Origin: Treponema bryantii NK4A124
Lineage (GTDB): Bacteria > Spirochaetota > Spirochaetia > Treponematales > Treponemataceae
Direction of reading: 5' to 3'
DNA: 64,000 nt
Assembly: GCF_000421345.1 (NCBI RefSeq)
Contig: NZ_ATWV01000004.1
Span: forward strand, 1-64,000
Shown: positions 54,518-63,289 of the stretch, in pieces
How positions within the stretch are numbered: position 1 is the stretch's first letter
Layout: each line of letters opens with the position of its first letter
Notes under the pieces: model-generated
Databases searched by the model: none
Seen by the model: the letters and a program-made list of their open reading frames with translations, nothing else
What the model was told of the DNA's origin: nothing
Position numbers and translations under genes: made by a program

Positions 54518-54547
54518 TTGTCTACCTTTAGTACTATACGCTATAAT
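54518..54547 (+). promoter_or_regulatory. Promoter of lacI-type gene, leaderless
   Basis: TTGTCT (54518-54523), 18 bp, perfect TATAAT (54542-54547); start at about 54554-54556, the ATG. No ribosome site. Confidence 0.55.
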
Positions 54548-54555
54548 ATGGGTTA

Positions 54556-55587
54556 ATGGTTACACTAAAAGAAATAGCGGAAAAGTGTTCCGTTTCAATA
54601 ACTACAGTTTCAAACATTCTTAACGGAAAATCGAACGTCTCTCAGGAAACAAAAGAACGCGTTTTGGCTGTAATCAAGGAAACCGGTTACCGTCCAAATT
54701 ATATGGCCAGGGGACTCCGTGCTTCTAAGACAAATTCTGTCGGCATTATTATTGATGACCTCACTGAATTCTCTTCTACCGGAATTATTGACGGAATCAT
54801 GTCTTACTTTGAAGAACATCACTACAAGGCTATCCTGGAAAACCTTCGTTTCTATTCTAAATGGGGAACCAAGTGGTATCACAACAAGGGATACGAAGAT
54901 GCAGTTCAGCAGGCTATAGATGAATTTGAAGCCATTAAGGTTGACGGAATTATTTATGTTGCCGGCCATGCAAGATGTATTTCCTGCATCCCCGACAATT
55001 TAAACGCTCCTCTTGTTATTGCCTATGCTTTTACAGAGAATCCAGGTATTTCTTCTGTAGAATTTGATGATATGCAGGCAGCCTGCGACATGACCACAAA
55101 TCTTATTAAAAACGGTCATAAAAAAATCGCGGTAATTGCCGGTACTCAAAAAAATATCCATACCCAGCGCCGTCTTGAAGGTTATAAAAAAGCAATTAAA
55201 GAACAGGGGCTGGAAGACAGCAGGCATTTAAAATATGCAAACTGGGACAGAGAGTCTGGCTACGAAGCTGCAAAAGAACTTCTGGCTGATAATGAATGCA
55301 CTGCAGTTTTCTGCTTCAATGATCTTATGGCAGCAGGCGTTTATGATTATCTTGATGAAAAAGGTCTGGTACCAGGAAAAGATATTTCTGTAGCAGGTTA
55401 TGATAACCGCACAATATCTCAATATCTTAAGCCGGCTCTTACAACTGTAGAAATTCCGCTTGTTGATATTGGACGCAAAGCGGCTGAGCTTCTTCTAAAT
55501 CAGATTAATAATCCTGATAATTTTGAACCCCAGCAGCATTTCGTACAGTGCGGAATCATTGAGCGAAAATCTGTTGGTAAACTTTAA
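54556..55587 (+). CDS. LacI-family transcription regulator
   Basis: 343 residues. N-terminal helix-turn-helix and hinge (TLKEIAEKCSVSITTVSNILNG, YRPNYMARGLR), then a periplasmic-binding-protein-like sugar domain (VGIIIDDLTEFSS; AVFCFNDLMAAGVYDYL; DISVAGYDN). Represses carbohydrate genes; no clear target beside it, though the divergent envelope operon is the nearest candidate. Confidence 0.94.
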   Translation: MVTLKEIAEKCSVSITTVSNILNGKSNVSQETKERVLAVIKETGYRPNYMARGLRASKTNSVGIIIDDLTEFSSTGIIDGIMSYFEEHHYKAILENLRFYSKWGTKWYHNKGYEDAVQQAIDEFEAIKVDGIIYVAGHARCISCIPDNLNAPLVIAYAFTENPGISSVEFDDMQAACDMTTNLIKNGHKKIAVIAGTQKNIHTQRRLEGYKKAIKEQGLEDSRHLKYANWDRESGYEAAKELLADNECTAVFCFNDLMAAGVYDYLDEKGLVPGKDISVAGYDNRTISQYLKPALTTVEIPLVDIGRKAAELLLNQINNPDNFEPQQHFVQCGIIERKSVGKL

Positions 55588-55610
55588 GCGGATTTGATAC
55601 GATAAACACC

Positions 55611-55649
55611 GGTGGTTGAGTGCGAGCAAAGCGAGCGTATCGAAACCAC
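55611..55649. repeat. Family A single copy before M18 peptidase
   Basis: GGTGGTTGAGTG, centre GCGAGCAAAGCGAGC, ATCGAAACCAC. It is preceded at 55590-55610 by a decayed half copy (GGATTTGATACG). It lies 5 bases before the ribosome site of the peptidase. Confidence 0.93.
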
Positions 55650-55666
55650 ATTTTAAGGAGGACACT

Positions 55667-57019
55667 TTGAACGAACAACTTATCGTCGATTACAAAAACT
55701 TTTTGAATAACGGAAAAACTGAGCGCGAATGCGTTGAACAGATTATCAAAATGGCCGGTAAAAAAGGCTATAAGGATATTTCAAAATTCAAAAAACTGAG
55801 CCCGGGCGACAAGGTTTACATTACTAAAATGAATAAGGCTGTGGCACTTTTTGAAATTGGTTTTGAACCAATCGAAAAAGGAATGAACATTCTCTGCGCC
55901 CACATAGACTCTCCCCGCCTTGACGCAAAGCAGAATCCTCTTTACGAAAAAGACTGCATAACTTATATGAACACCCACTACTATGGCGGAATCAAAAAGT
56001 ACCAGTGGACAACTATTCCTCTGGCAATTCATGGTGTGGTTGTAAAGAAAGACGGAAAAACTGTAAACGTAGTAATCGGTGAAAATAACGACGAGCCTGT
56101 TTTCTGCATTTCTGATATTCTTCCTCACCTTGCCCAGGATCAGATGAAGGAAAAGGCAAGCGATTTTATTAAGGGTGAAGACCTGGATGTAATTATGGGC
56201 TCTGTTTCACCTGCCAATACAGAAAATCTTACAAAAGAAGAGAAGAAAGAACTTAAAGAAAAGAGCAAGAAGACTGTACTTGCTCTTTTAAAAGAAATGT
56301 ATGGAATTGAAGAAAAAGATTTTGAATCTGCAGAGCTGGAAATTGTTCCTGCCGGAAAAGCCCGCGACATGGGACTGGACCGCTCAATGATTCTTGGCTA
56401 CGGCCAGGACGACCGCTCATGTGCTTACTCTTCTGTTGCCGCAATGCTTGAGATGCATGCCGGTAAACGCACTACCTGCTGTCTCTGTGTAGATAAAGAA
56501 GAAATCGGCAGTGTTGGTGCTACTGGTATGGCTTCCAATCTTTTAGAAAATATGACTGCAGAAATCATTGCCCTTACAGAGGCTAACTACAGCGAGCTTA
56601 CACTGCGCCGCTGTCTTTCAAACTCATATATGCTTTCAAGCGATGTAAATGCAGCCTATGATCCTATGAACGCAGGTCTTTATGATAAGGAAAATGCAAG
56701 CCTTTTGGGTGGCGGTGTTACCTTCCAGAAATATACCGGCAGCCGCGGAAAGTCTGGTGCCAGCGATGCAAACCCTGAGTTTATTGCAAAGGTCCGCGCC
56801 GCAATGTACGACTCAAATGTAACATATCAGATGGCAGAGCTTGGAAAGGTAGACCAGGGTGGCGGCGGAACAATTGCCTACCACGCTGCAAAATACGGCA
56901 TGAACGTCCTCGACGGCGGCGTTGCAGTCCTCAGCATGCACGCCCCATGGGAAATCACCAGCAAAGAAGACATCAGCCAGATGTATGAGTGCTGTAAGGC
57001 ATTTTTGGGGTTGAATTAG
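55667..57019 (+). CDS. M18-family aminopeptidase, TTG start
   Basis: 450 residues. Zinc-peptidase motifs: LCAHIDSPRLD (His, Asp), HYYGGIKKYQW, GYGQDDRSCAYSS and VDKEEIGSVGATG with the catalytic Glu. Removes N-terminal residues from peptides in the cytosol. I choose TTG at 55667 because AAGGAGG (55655-55661) lies 5 bases before it; the frame continues upstream to an ATG at 55616, but that is in the repeat. Confidence 0.92.
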   Translation: MNEQLIVDYKNFLNNGKTERECVEQIIKMAGKKGYKDISKFKKLSPGDKVYITKMNKAVALFEIGFEPIEKGMNILCAHIDSPRLDAKQNPLYEKDCITYMNTHYYGGIKKYQWTTIPLAIHGVVVKKDGKTVNVVIGENNDEPVFCISDILPHLAQDQMKEKASDFIKGEDLDVIMGSVSPANTENLTKEEKKELKEKSKKTVLALLKEMYGIEEKDFESAELEIVPAGKARDMGLDRSMILGYGQDDRSCAYSSVAAMLEMHAGKRTTCCLCVDKEEIGSVGATGMASNLLENMTAEIIALTEANYSELTLRRCLSNSYMLSSDVNAAYDPMNAGLYDKENASLLGGGVTFQKYTGSRGKSGASDANPEFIAKVRAAMYDSNVTYQMAELGKVDQGGGGTIAYHAAKYGMNVLDGGVAVLSMHAPWEITSKEDISQMYECCKAFLGLN

Positions 57020-57022
57020 AAT

Positions 57023-57147
57023 GTGATTTCGATACGGCCTTTGGCCTACTCAATCACCGGTGGTTGAGTAGCGAAGCGTATCGAAATCACAGCTGCAATT
57101 AAAAATCTGGTGGTTGAGTAGGCACGAAGTGCCGTATCGAAACCACC
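57023..57147. repeat. Family A cluster of three
   Basis: 57023-57058 (GTGATTTCG ... CAATCACC), then directly 57059-57090 (short centre GCGAAGC, ending ATCGAAATCAC), then 57109-57147 (centre GGCACGAAGTGCC). The GTGATT/AATCAC arm change recurs here as in the mraY copy. Confidence 0.93.
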
Positions 57148-57188
57148 GTGTGTACCGTATACCGGTAACTCCTACTATCACACTGATA

Positions 57189-58451
57189 CTATTTGAAAAT
57201 CTCCGGCTTTATCCCCAGAGAACTCATAAGTGACGGTGGTTGAGTAGGCTTCGAAGAAGCCGTTTTACACGGTGGTTGAGTAGGCGAAGCCGTATCGAAA
57301 CCACCATTTTTCTTTACAGCCCTTATCAAAATATTCTTTGGAGTGTGTTCCATATCAATAAACTCAAGCATCTGAACCTTGTAGCCCTGTTGCTCAAGCC
57401 ATTCGCCGCGGAGTGCGTCTGTTACAAGAGAAGAGAACTTTTCGCGGATGATTCCCCATTTTAGAAGAGGTTCAAAATCTGCTGGTACCTGACCTGTGGC
57501 GCCACCGGCTTTGCCGCGGGTTTGTAGCTGGGTGTTTATCTGGTGCTGGCAGCAGGGAACACTTAAGATTGCCCGGGCACCGCGTTCTACTGCGTATTTG
57601 AGGGCATAGTCTGTTGCGGTGTCGCAGGCGTGCAGGGTGATTACAATATCCGGGCTGTGGGCGCCTGAATAATCTGCAATATTTCCTGTGTGAAAAACAA
57701 GGCCCTTGAGATTCAGTTTCTGTGCCATATCATTACAATATTTAATTACCTCTTCCTTGAGGTCCAGACCTTCAATTTCGCATTTGATATGGCGGATTTC
57801 TGTAAGGAAGTAATGTACTGCAAAGGTGAGGTATGATTTTCCGCAGCCAAAGTCTGCTATGCGAAGGGGCTGGCTTGCAGCGGTCTTGTCTGCAAACTCC
57901 GGCAGAATATCATCAATAAATTCCAGAAAGCGGTTTATCTGGCGGAACTTGTCGTAGCGGGAAGAAATCACCTTACCTTCATCATTCATGATTCCGAGTA
58001 GAACGAGGAAGGGAACGGGGCTTCCTTCCTGCAAAAGATAGTTCTTACGGTGGTTGAGTAGACCGCAGGTCGTATCGAAACCACCTGCTTTAAGTTTCTT
58101 AACTCTGGTGGTTTCGATACGCTCGCTTTGCTCGCACTCAACCACCGGAGCAGCCAGCTTTTTATGCAGCTCAGTAGTCTTTCCCTTTTTATTTGTAAGC
58201 AGGGTGATTTCTTCTGTATCAGTTCGCGTAACAACGTTTTTAAAAGTAACTCCGGAGTTTTCTTTCAAAAACTCCTCCAGCTCACTCTCCGAAAACTTCT
58301 GATGAAAAACCTGAGTCTTAGTAAACATCTCCGCCGCATAAGATGCCCCATCGGCTGTATTCACCGCGCGGATTTTGATTTTCTGATATGGCTGTCCCAG
58401 CTTTTTTTCAACTTCTCCGGCAGGTTTTGAAAGTGTCACGCTTAAAATCAT
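57189..58451 (-). CDS. SAM-dependent methyltransferase with repeat-encoded segments
   Basis: 420 residues. Class I methyltransferase core about 175-370: motif I IADFGCGKSYLTFAVHY, LDLKEEVIKYCN, THACDTATDYAL and LSVPCCQHQIN. Substrate not evident; related proteins act on RNA or small molecules. Two family A copies at 58049-58146 encode residues about 102-135 (VVECEQSERIETT; GGFDTTCGLLNHR), between the N-terminal domain and the core, and two more encode most of the last 38 residues. Confidence 0.82.
   Translation of the reverse strand: MILSVTLSKPAGEVEKKLGQPYQKIKIRAVNTADGASYAAEMFTKTQVFHQKFSESELEEFLKENSGVTFKNVVTRTDTEEITLLTNKKGKTTELHKKLAAPVVECEQSERIETTRVKKLKAGGFDTTCGLLNHRKNYLLQEGSPVPFLVLLGIMNDEGKVISSRYDKFRQINRFLEFIDDILPEFADKTAASQPLRIADFGCGKSYLTFAVHYFLTEIRHIKCEIEGLDLKEEVIKYCNDMAQKLNLKGLVFHTGNIADYSGAHSPDIVITLHACDTATDYALKYAVERGARAILSVPCCQHQINTQLQTRGKAGGATGQVPADFEPLLKWGIIREKFSSLVTDALRGEWLEQQGYKVQMLEFIDMEHTPKNILIRAVKKNGGFDTASPTQPPCKTASSKPTQPPSLMSSLGIKPEIFK
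57235..57305. repeat. Family A partial and full copies in methyltransferase 3' end
   Basis: 57235-57270 is truncated (GGTGGTTGAGTAGGCTTCG then lost ending); 57271-57305 is complete with centre GGCGAAGCC. Both lie inside the C-terminal coding region. Confidence 0.88.
58049..58146. repeat. Family A inverted pair inside methyltransferase gene
   Basis: 58049-58085 (GAGTA subtype, centre GACCGCAGGTC) and 58107-58146 (CACTC subtype, centre GCTCGCTTTGCTCGC). In frame on the minus strand. Confidence 0.95.
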
Positions 58452-58499
58452 AATGATTAACAGTATACTATTTTTTCAAAAAATGATACATTTTCTTAT

Positions 58500-59255
58500 A
58501 TGGGAAAGTGTATTGTTTTTGTAAATCAGAAAGGTGGTGTAGGTAAAACCACCTCCGCAATCAATATCGGCGCATATATTGCGCTTGCCGGAAAAAAGGT
58601 TCTTCTTGTAGATTTTGACTCTCAGGGCAATATGTCCAGCGGTGTAGGTGTTTCAAAGGATAAGCCTACAATTTACGAGCTGCTTGCCGGTCAGGTAGAA
58701 GCAGACAAAGCAATCAAAAAAACTTCTGTAGAAAACCTCGATGCAATCAGCGCATCTATTGACCTTTCGGGTGTTGCTATTGAGCTTGCAGACCAGGAAG
58801 ACCGCGAATTCTACCTCAAAAACGCACTTGAACCACTTAAAGCTGTTTATGATTATATCCTTATAGACTGTCCGCCGTCTCTTGGCATTCTCACACTTAA
58901 CGGACTTGCCGCTGCAGATTCAGTTCTTGTTCCAATGCAGTGTGAATATTTCGCTCTTGAAGGTATTACACTTCTTCTTCAGACAGTTCAGAAGGTTCAG
59001 AAGGGAATTAATCCGGATCTTAAAATCGGTGGTATTTTCTTTACTATGTATGATTCCCGCACCCGCCTTGCACAGGACGTTGTAATGCAGGTTAAATCAT
59101 ATTTTAAGGATGTTGTTTTCAATACAATTATTCCTCGAAACGTTCGTCTTTCAGAAGCTCCATCTCACGGACTTCCAATCTGTAAATATGATCCTGAGTG
59201 TGTTGGCGCACGCAGTTACGCAAAGCTTGCAGAAGAGGTGATTCGTCGTGGCTAA
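58500..59255 (+). CDS. parA: ParA/Soj chromosome-partition ATPase
   Basis: 251 residues. Deviant Walker A KGGVGKTTSAINIGAY near the N-terminus, LLVDFDSQGNMSSGVG, and IDCPPSLGILTLN. Works with ParB to segregate the origin region. A TACATT box 7 bases before the ATG would give a leaderless start, but no good -35 is seen. Overlaps parB by 8 bases. Confidence 0.96.
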   Translation: MGKCIVFVNQKGGVGKTTSAINIGAYIALAGKKVLLVDFDSQGNMSSGVGVSKDKPTIYELLAGQVEADKAIKKTSVENLDAISASIDLSGVAIELADQEDREFYLKNALEPLKAVYDYILIDCPPSLGILTLNGLAAADSVLVPMQCEYFALEGITLLLQTVQKVQKGINPDLKIGGIFFTMYDSRTRLAQDVVMQVKSYFKDVVFNTIIPRNVRLSEAPSHGLPICKYDPECVGARSYAKLAEEVIRRG

Positions 59256-60216
59256 GAATGCATTAGGAAAAGGACTTGGTGCGCTCTTGGGTGAAAATCC
59301 GGCCGCACAGGAAGAAGTTGCAGTTTCAACAGGCGCTGCCTCAGCTTCTGCTGGAGGTCTACATTCAACTACATTAAAAAGAACAAAGATTCCTGCCGCC
59401 ATCGAAATGAAAGAAGACGGCTCTATGTGGCTGGACCCGGCCCTTCTTAAGCCGAACCCAAAACAGCCTCGTATTGAGTTTAATCAGAAACAGCTGGATG
59501 AACTTTGTGAATCAATTAAAGTAAACGGAATTCTTCAGCCAATTATTATTGAAGATGCCGGTGACGGTCAGTTCTATATTATTGCCGGTGAACGCCGTAC
59601 CCGTGCAGCCCGCATGGCAGGTCTTGCAAAGGTTCCTGTTCAGCTGCGAAAGTTCGATGAGCAGCAGAAGCTGGAAATGGCACTTATCGAAAATATTCAG
59701 CGTGCCGACTTAAATCCTATTGAAGAAGCTACAGCATATTATAATCTTATTCAGATGGGCGACCTTAATCAGGAAGAGGTTGCTAAGCGTGTAGGCAAGG
59801 CCCGCGCTACGGTTGCAAATGCAATCCGTCTTTTGAAGCTGCCTGAAGATATTCAGCATGCACTTGTTAATGGGCAGATTACTTCTGGTCATGCACGTGC
59901 TCTCCTTATGGTAAAGAATGACGCTGATATGCGCGTTATGTTTGCAAAGATTCTTGGAAGCGGACTTTCCGTTCGTGAAGCAGAAGCACTTGCAGAAACC
60001 TACAATGGTGGTGGACGTGCCGCAGCTAAAAAAGAAGAAAAGAAGGCTGCAAAAAAAGATCCTGATGTTCTTGCCTTTGAGCAGGAATTGCGCAATATTT
60101 TTGGAACCCGCGACGTCAGCCTCAAAGGCGACATCAACAAAGGTTCGATTGTAATCGGTTTTGATAATAAAAAAGACTTCGATAGAATCTACGAAGTCTT
60201 GATGAGCAAGAAATAA
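59248..60216 (+). CDS. parB: ParB/Spo0J partition protein
   Basis: 322 residues. Starts GTG (MAKNALGKGLGALLGE, the typical ParB beginning). CTP-binding GERRTRAARMAGL, ENIQRADLNPIEEA, and helix-turn-helix EVAKRVGKARATVANAIRLL; basic Lys/Glu linker about 252-270. AGAAGAGGTG upstream. No parS-like TGTTTCACGTGAAACA was noticed in the window. Confidence 0.96.
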   Translation: MAKNALGKGLGALLGENPAAQEEVAVSTGAASASAGGLHSTTLKRTKIPAAIEMKEDGSMWLDPALLKPNPKQPRIEFNQKQLDELCESIKVNGILQPIIIEDAGDGQFYIIAGERRTRAARMAGLAKVPVQLRKFDEQQKLEMALIENIQRADLNPIEEATAYYNLIQMGDLNQEEVAKRVGKARATVANAIRLLKLPEDIQHALVNGQITSGHARALLMVKNDADMRVMFAKILGSGLSVREAEALAETYNGGGRAAAKKEEKKAAKKDPDVLAFEQELRNIFGTRDVSLKGDINKGSIVIGFDNKKDFDRIYEVLMSKK

Positions 60217-60225
60217 ATGCCTTCC

Positions 60226-60264
60226 GGTGGTTGAGTAGACGCGAAGCGTCGTATCGAAACCACC
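60226..60264 (+). terminator. Family A copy acting as parB terminator
   Basis: GGTGGTTGAGTA, centre GACGCGAAGCGTC, ATCGAAACCACC, then A and eight T. A stem followed by a T run 9 bases after the parB stop: a repeat apparently adopted as intrinsic terminator. Confidence 0.75.
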
Positions 60265-60350
60265 ATTTTTTTTCATAAATCATACAAAATTTCTCAATCC
60301 CATTTCCTAAAAAAACATAGTTAAGTCTATATTATATACAGGAGGACTAT

Positions 60351-60644
60351 ATGAAACCATGTATGTACATACTTCAATGCAAGGATGATTCTTACTATGT
60401 TGGCAGTACCACTGATCTTCCAAAAAGAATTGAGGAACATAAACAGGGAATGGGGGCCGAATATACAAAGCATCGATTACCTGTCAAACTTGTATATTAT
60501 GAAGAATGTCTAATTATAAAGGATGCATTTCTTCGTGAAAAACAGGTTCAAGGCTGGAGTCATAAAAAGCGACAAGCCTTAATAAACATGAAATTTGAAT
60601 CACTAAAAGAATTTAGTAAAAAAGAGTTTAAAAAGAATAAGTAA
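60351..60644 (+). CDS. GIY-YIG-domain protein (UPF0213-like)
   Basis: 97 residues. [17 protein letters not shown] holds the GIY-YIG core (YIL ... YVG), with Arg in [11 protein letters not shown] and late Glu in [15 protein letters not shown]. Small stand-alone members are possible DNA repair nucleases or mobile-element relics. AGGAGG ribosome site. Confidence 0.92.
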   Translation: MKPCMYILQCKDDSYYVGSTTDLPKRIEEHKQGMGAEYTKHRLPVKLVYYEECLIIKDAFLREKQVQGWSHKKRQALINMKFESLKEFSKKEFKKNK

Positions 60645-60651
60645 ATCAGCA

Positions 60652-60744
60652 GTGGTTTCGATACGGCACTTCGTGCCTACTCAACCACCGCGTCAAAGCA
60701 CTTCCGGTGGTTGAGTGCCGCGACAGCGGTGTATCGAAACCACC
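60652..60744. repeat. Family A inverted pair
   Basis: 60652-60689 (TACTC subtype, centre GGCACTTCGTGCC) faces 60706-60744 (GAGTG subtype, centre CCGCGACAGCGG), between the GIY-YIG and DUF2442 genes. Confidence 0.95.
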
Positions 60745-60756
60745 CTGCTTAGTATT

Positions 60757-61050
60757 TTATGCAGATTTTCCCTTTCTATTAATGTCTGTAATACCCATAA
60801 GAAGGTTCGGAACGTATAAATCTTCATCAAGCTTATTCCAGTGGATACCTAAACCACCCCCACTCAATTCATATTCATTAAGGTCTTCAGCTTTTGCTGT
60901 AAAAAGATGCGGAAAAAAAATAAGGGGTAAAGAAAGTTGTCTTCCGTCTATCAATAAAATCCAAAGATTTTCGCTATCAAACCAGACTTTCTGAGCTTTT
61001 GCGTTTTTCAATAAAAAACTATATTCTTTTTCATTTAATAGTGCTGGCAT
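60757..61050 (-). CDS. DUF2442-type small protein
   Basis: 97 residues from ATG at 61050 (MPALLNEKE). The segment KVWFDSENLWILLIDGRQLSLPL and later GIHWNKLDEDLYVPNLL match the DUF2442 form. Often found with toxin-antitoxin or mobile genes; no DUF4160 partner is adjacent. TATAAT (plus 61057-61062) 6 bases before the ATG suggests another leaderless mRNA. Confidence 0.78.
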   Translation of the reverse strand: MPALLNEKEYSFLLKNAKAQKVWFDSENLWILLIDGRQLSLPLIFFPHLFTAKAEDLNEYELSGGGLGIHWNKLDEDLYVPNLLMGITDINRKGKSA

Positions 61051-61255
61051 GTAGCAATTATACAATACTTTTGAACAAAAGTGCATAAAAAAATGGCTGC
61101 GCATCAAAAGGCCTTACCACTCCAGATTAACAGTACAAACGGTGATTGTGAGCTTGTATATTTGTCTAATAATTATTGTGCTTCGCAAAGTATTGAAAAT
61201 ACTGTTTTTTTTTATAGTATTTCATAATAGTACAAATAACTATTGGAGGTTTGCT

Positions 61256-62290
61256 ATGAAAATTATTAAAAAAATTTCAATAACACTTTTGGGCTTCAGT
61301 TTAGCAGCTGCACTGTTTTTTGGTTGTAGTAATTCATCTTCTCCAGAAAAGTCGGAGCCAACTGCAACTGAAGAAACAACAACCACTTCAGATACAAGTG
61401 ACGAACCAGCAGAAAGTACAGACACAAATACTTTTACTTATTCTACAACATATACAGAACCTACTTTGCCACCTAACGTGGGAGAGGATCCATTTAAGGG
61501 AAAAACTTATTCATCTAGTAAAGGAAGAAGCTATTCTTTTGGAAATAATGGAGAGCTCACAGATACTTCATCAGAAGATCCAAATGGAGGCACAAAGTAC
61601 CAATATACCTACAATGCAAATAGTGAAGAACTCAGTTTAAAACTGACTCACGTCAGAGAGGCATCTAACTGGTGTACATATAGTCAATTAGTTGACGTCT
61701 ATAGGAATTATTCATATTCAGATTATGTAAATGAAATGGAACAATATGGGGAAGAAGCAGTCAGTGAAACTGTATTCAAGCAGCAAATTCAGGGACTATT
61801 AGATTATTATAAATCACAGTTTGAAAATCTAGCTGTTTATAAAGCAAAAGTCGATAGTTCTAATAATTTCGAATTTCGTACTGAATACTATAAAACAGCA
61901 CCATCTCGTTTACCCTATCACAAAGGAATAAAATTTTATGGTAATTCAAATAATCACTCTATTAATATTAAAATAAATCCTGACGGTTATGGTGAATGGA
62001 GTTCTATTAATATTAGTTCCCCTTCAGAGAATCTAAGCTTTAGAATATCGAATATAACTTCAAATACAATTAATGCAAAAGAAGCTACTAGTAATCTGGA
62101 ATACCAGGAAAATGGACGTCAATTGCTATTAAACTATTCATTGGAACTTGGATCTGAAAATAATTTAATTATAACATTATCAGCTACAGATGATGAAACC
62201 ACAAGAACATGGTTAACAGATAACTTTAATACTTCGAGTGTAACTCTTACTACATCTACAGCAACTCATACATATACTTTACAGCAATAA
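61256..62290 (+). CDS. Lipoprotein with Thr/Glu-rich stalk
   Basis: 344 residues; lipobox FFGC (C24), then a low-complexity Ser/Thr/Glu/Pro segment to about 75, and a globular part with a YSSSKGRSYSFGNNGELTD strand pattern like lipocalin-type treponemal lipoproteins. GGAGG (61245-61249) sets the start; the frame extends upstream without support. Confidence 0.78.
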   Translation: MKIIKKISITLLGFSLAAALFFGCSNSSSPEKSEPTATEETTTTSDTSDEPAESTDTNTFTYSTTYTEPTLPPNVGEDPFKGKTYSSSKGRSYSFGNNGELTDTSSEDPNGGTKYQYTYNANSEELSLKLTHVREASNWCTYSQLVDVYRNYSYSDYVNEMEQYGEEAVSETVFKQQIQGLLDYYKSQFENLAVYKAKVDSSNNFEFRTEYYKTAPSRLPYHKGIKFYGNSNNHSINIKINPDGYGEWSSINISSPSENLSFRISNITSNTINAKEATSNLEYQENGRQLLLNYSLELGSENNLIITLSATDDETTRTWLTDNFNTSSVTLTTSTATHTYTLQQ

Positions 62291-62291
62291 A

Positions 62292-62440
62292 GGTGGTTTC
62301 GATACGGCACTCCGTGCCTACTCAACCATCGTGGGTTGATCATCGTTGTGGTTTCGATACGGCCTCTGGCCTACTCAACCACCGCATTAAAAGTACTCTT
62401 GGTGGTTGAGTGCCCGCGCAGCGGGTGTATCGAACCCACC
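62292..62440. repeat. Family A cluster of three
   Basis: 62292-62330 (centre GGCACTCCGTGCC, decayed end), then the pair 62348-62383 (TACTC subtype, centre GGCCTCTGGCC) and 62401-62440 (GAGTG subtype, centre CCCGCGCAGCGGG). They fill the convergent intergenic region. Confidence 0.93.
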
Positions 62441-62460
62441 TGCATTACTAACCACACTAC

Positions 62461-63282
62461 CTACAACACATACTTCTTAATAAACTCACCTACCCCATCA
62501 TGGTTATTGTCGTACTCGGTAACATGGCGGGCAATGCTTTTTATTGCTTCCAGACCATTGCACATTGCAACACCGTGGCCGGCCATGCGGATAAGACTTT
62601 CGTCGTTCATGCTGTCGCCGAAGCCCATTGTCTCTTCCATCGGAATTTTCAACTCATTTGCGAGCCAGCTGACAGCCTCGCCCTTACCACAGTTTGGTGG
62701 AAGAATTTCAAGGAAGTATGGTTTGCTTGTAAAGATTACGGCACGATCACCGAACTCTGCGCGAAGTATTCTTTGTAAATCTAAAAGCTGAGCAGGATCT
62801 CCCGGAACCAGCATTTTTGTAAAGCCGGTTTTCAGGAACTCTTCATAATTCTCAATGGCGGCTCCCTTGAGTCCACACAAATCAACATCGAGCTTTGTCC
62901 ACTGGGTTTCCTCGCGGTAATAAATTGTATCGGGTGTGTAAACTTCACTTCGGAGACCACGAGCTTCTGCAATCTCATTTGTACGAAGTAAAATATCAGC
63001 TTCAACCTTACGGCAGAATATCTGCTGACGCTTATGCAAATCAAAAATTGAACAGCCGTTAATAGCAATCAAAAAGCGGCCGGCCTCTTTGCCTGCAATT
63101 TCAAGACGGCGGACAAAAGGAAGAATTGCATCTTCGGCACGACCTGAACAAAGTACAACATATATTCCGCGCTCTGCGCATTCCTGCAAAGCTGCTACAG
63201 TTCCGTCTGTAATTTCACGGTTATCGTTTAAAAGTGTATCGTCCAGATCAAGGGCAATCAGCTTAATATCAAATTTATCCAT
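62461..63282 (-). CDS. HAD-IIB Cof-type phosphatase
   Basis: 273 residues. Motif I LIALDLDDTLLND, motif II CSGR, motif III Lys in the cap to core region and motif IV GFGDSMNDESLI. Dephosphorylates small sugar phosphates or FMN-type substrates. Start at 63282 fits a TATACT (63290-63295) that would begin transcription at the ATG; the frame extends 29 codons upstream without support. Confidence 0.9.
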   Translation of the reverse strand: MDKFDIKLIALDLDDTLLNDNREITDGTVAALQECAERGIYVVLCSGRAEDAILPFVRRLEIAGKEAGRFLIAINGCSIFDLHKRQQIFCRKVEADILLRTNEIAEARGLRSEVYTPDTIYYREETQWTKLDVDLCGLKGAAIENYEEFLKTGFTKMLVPGDPAQLLDLQRILRAEFGDRAVIFTSKPYFLEILPPNCGKGEAVSWLANELKIPMEETMGFGDSMNDESLIRMAGHGVAMCNGLEAIKSIARHVTEYDNNHDGVGEFIKKYVL

Positions 63283-63289
63283 GGCTGCG

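Noticed and set aside
57240-58302. Plus-strand frames opposite the methyltransferase repeats
   Set aside because: They exist because the repeat lacks stops on both strands; no start signals or family similarity.
58500-60216. Replication origin beside parAB
   Set aside because: No dnaA, dnaN or gidAB genes, no DnaA-box cluster and no parS-like palindrome were noticed nearby.
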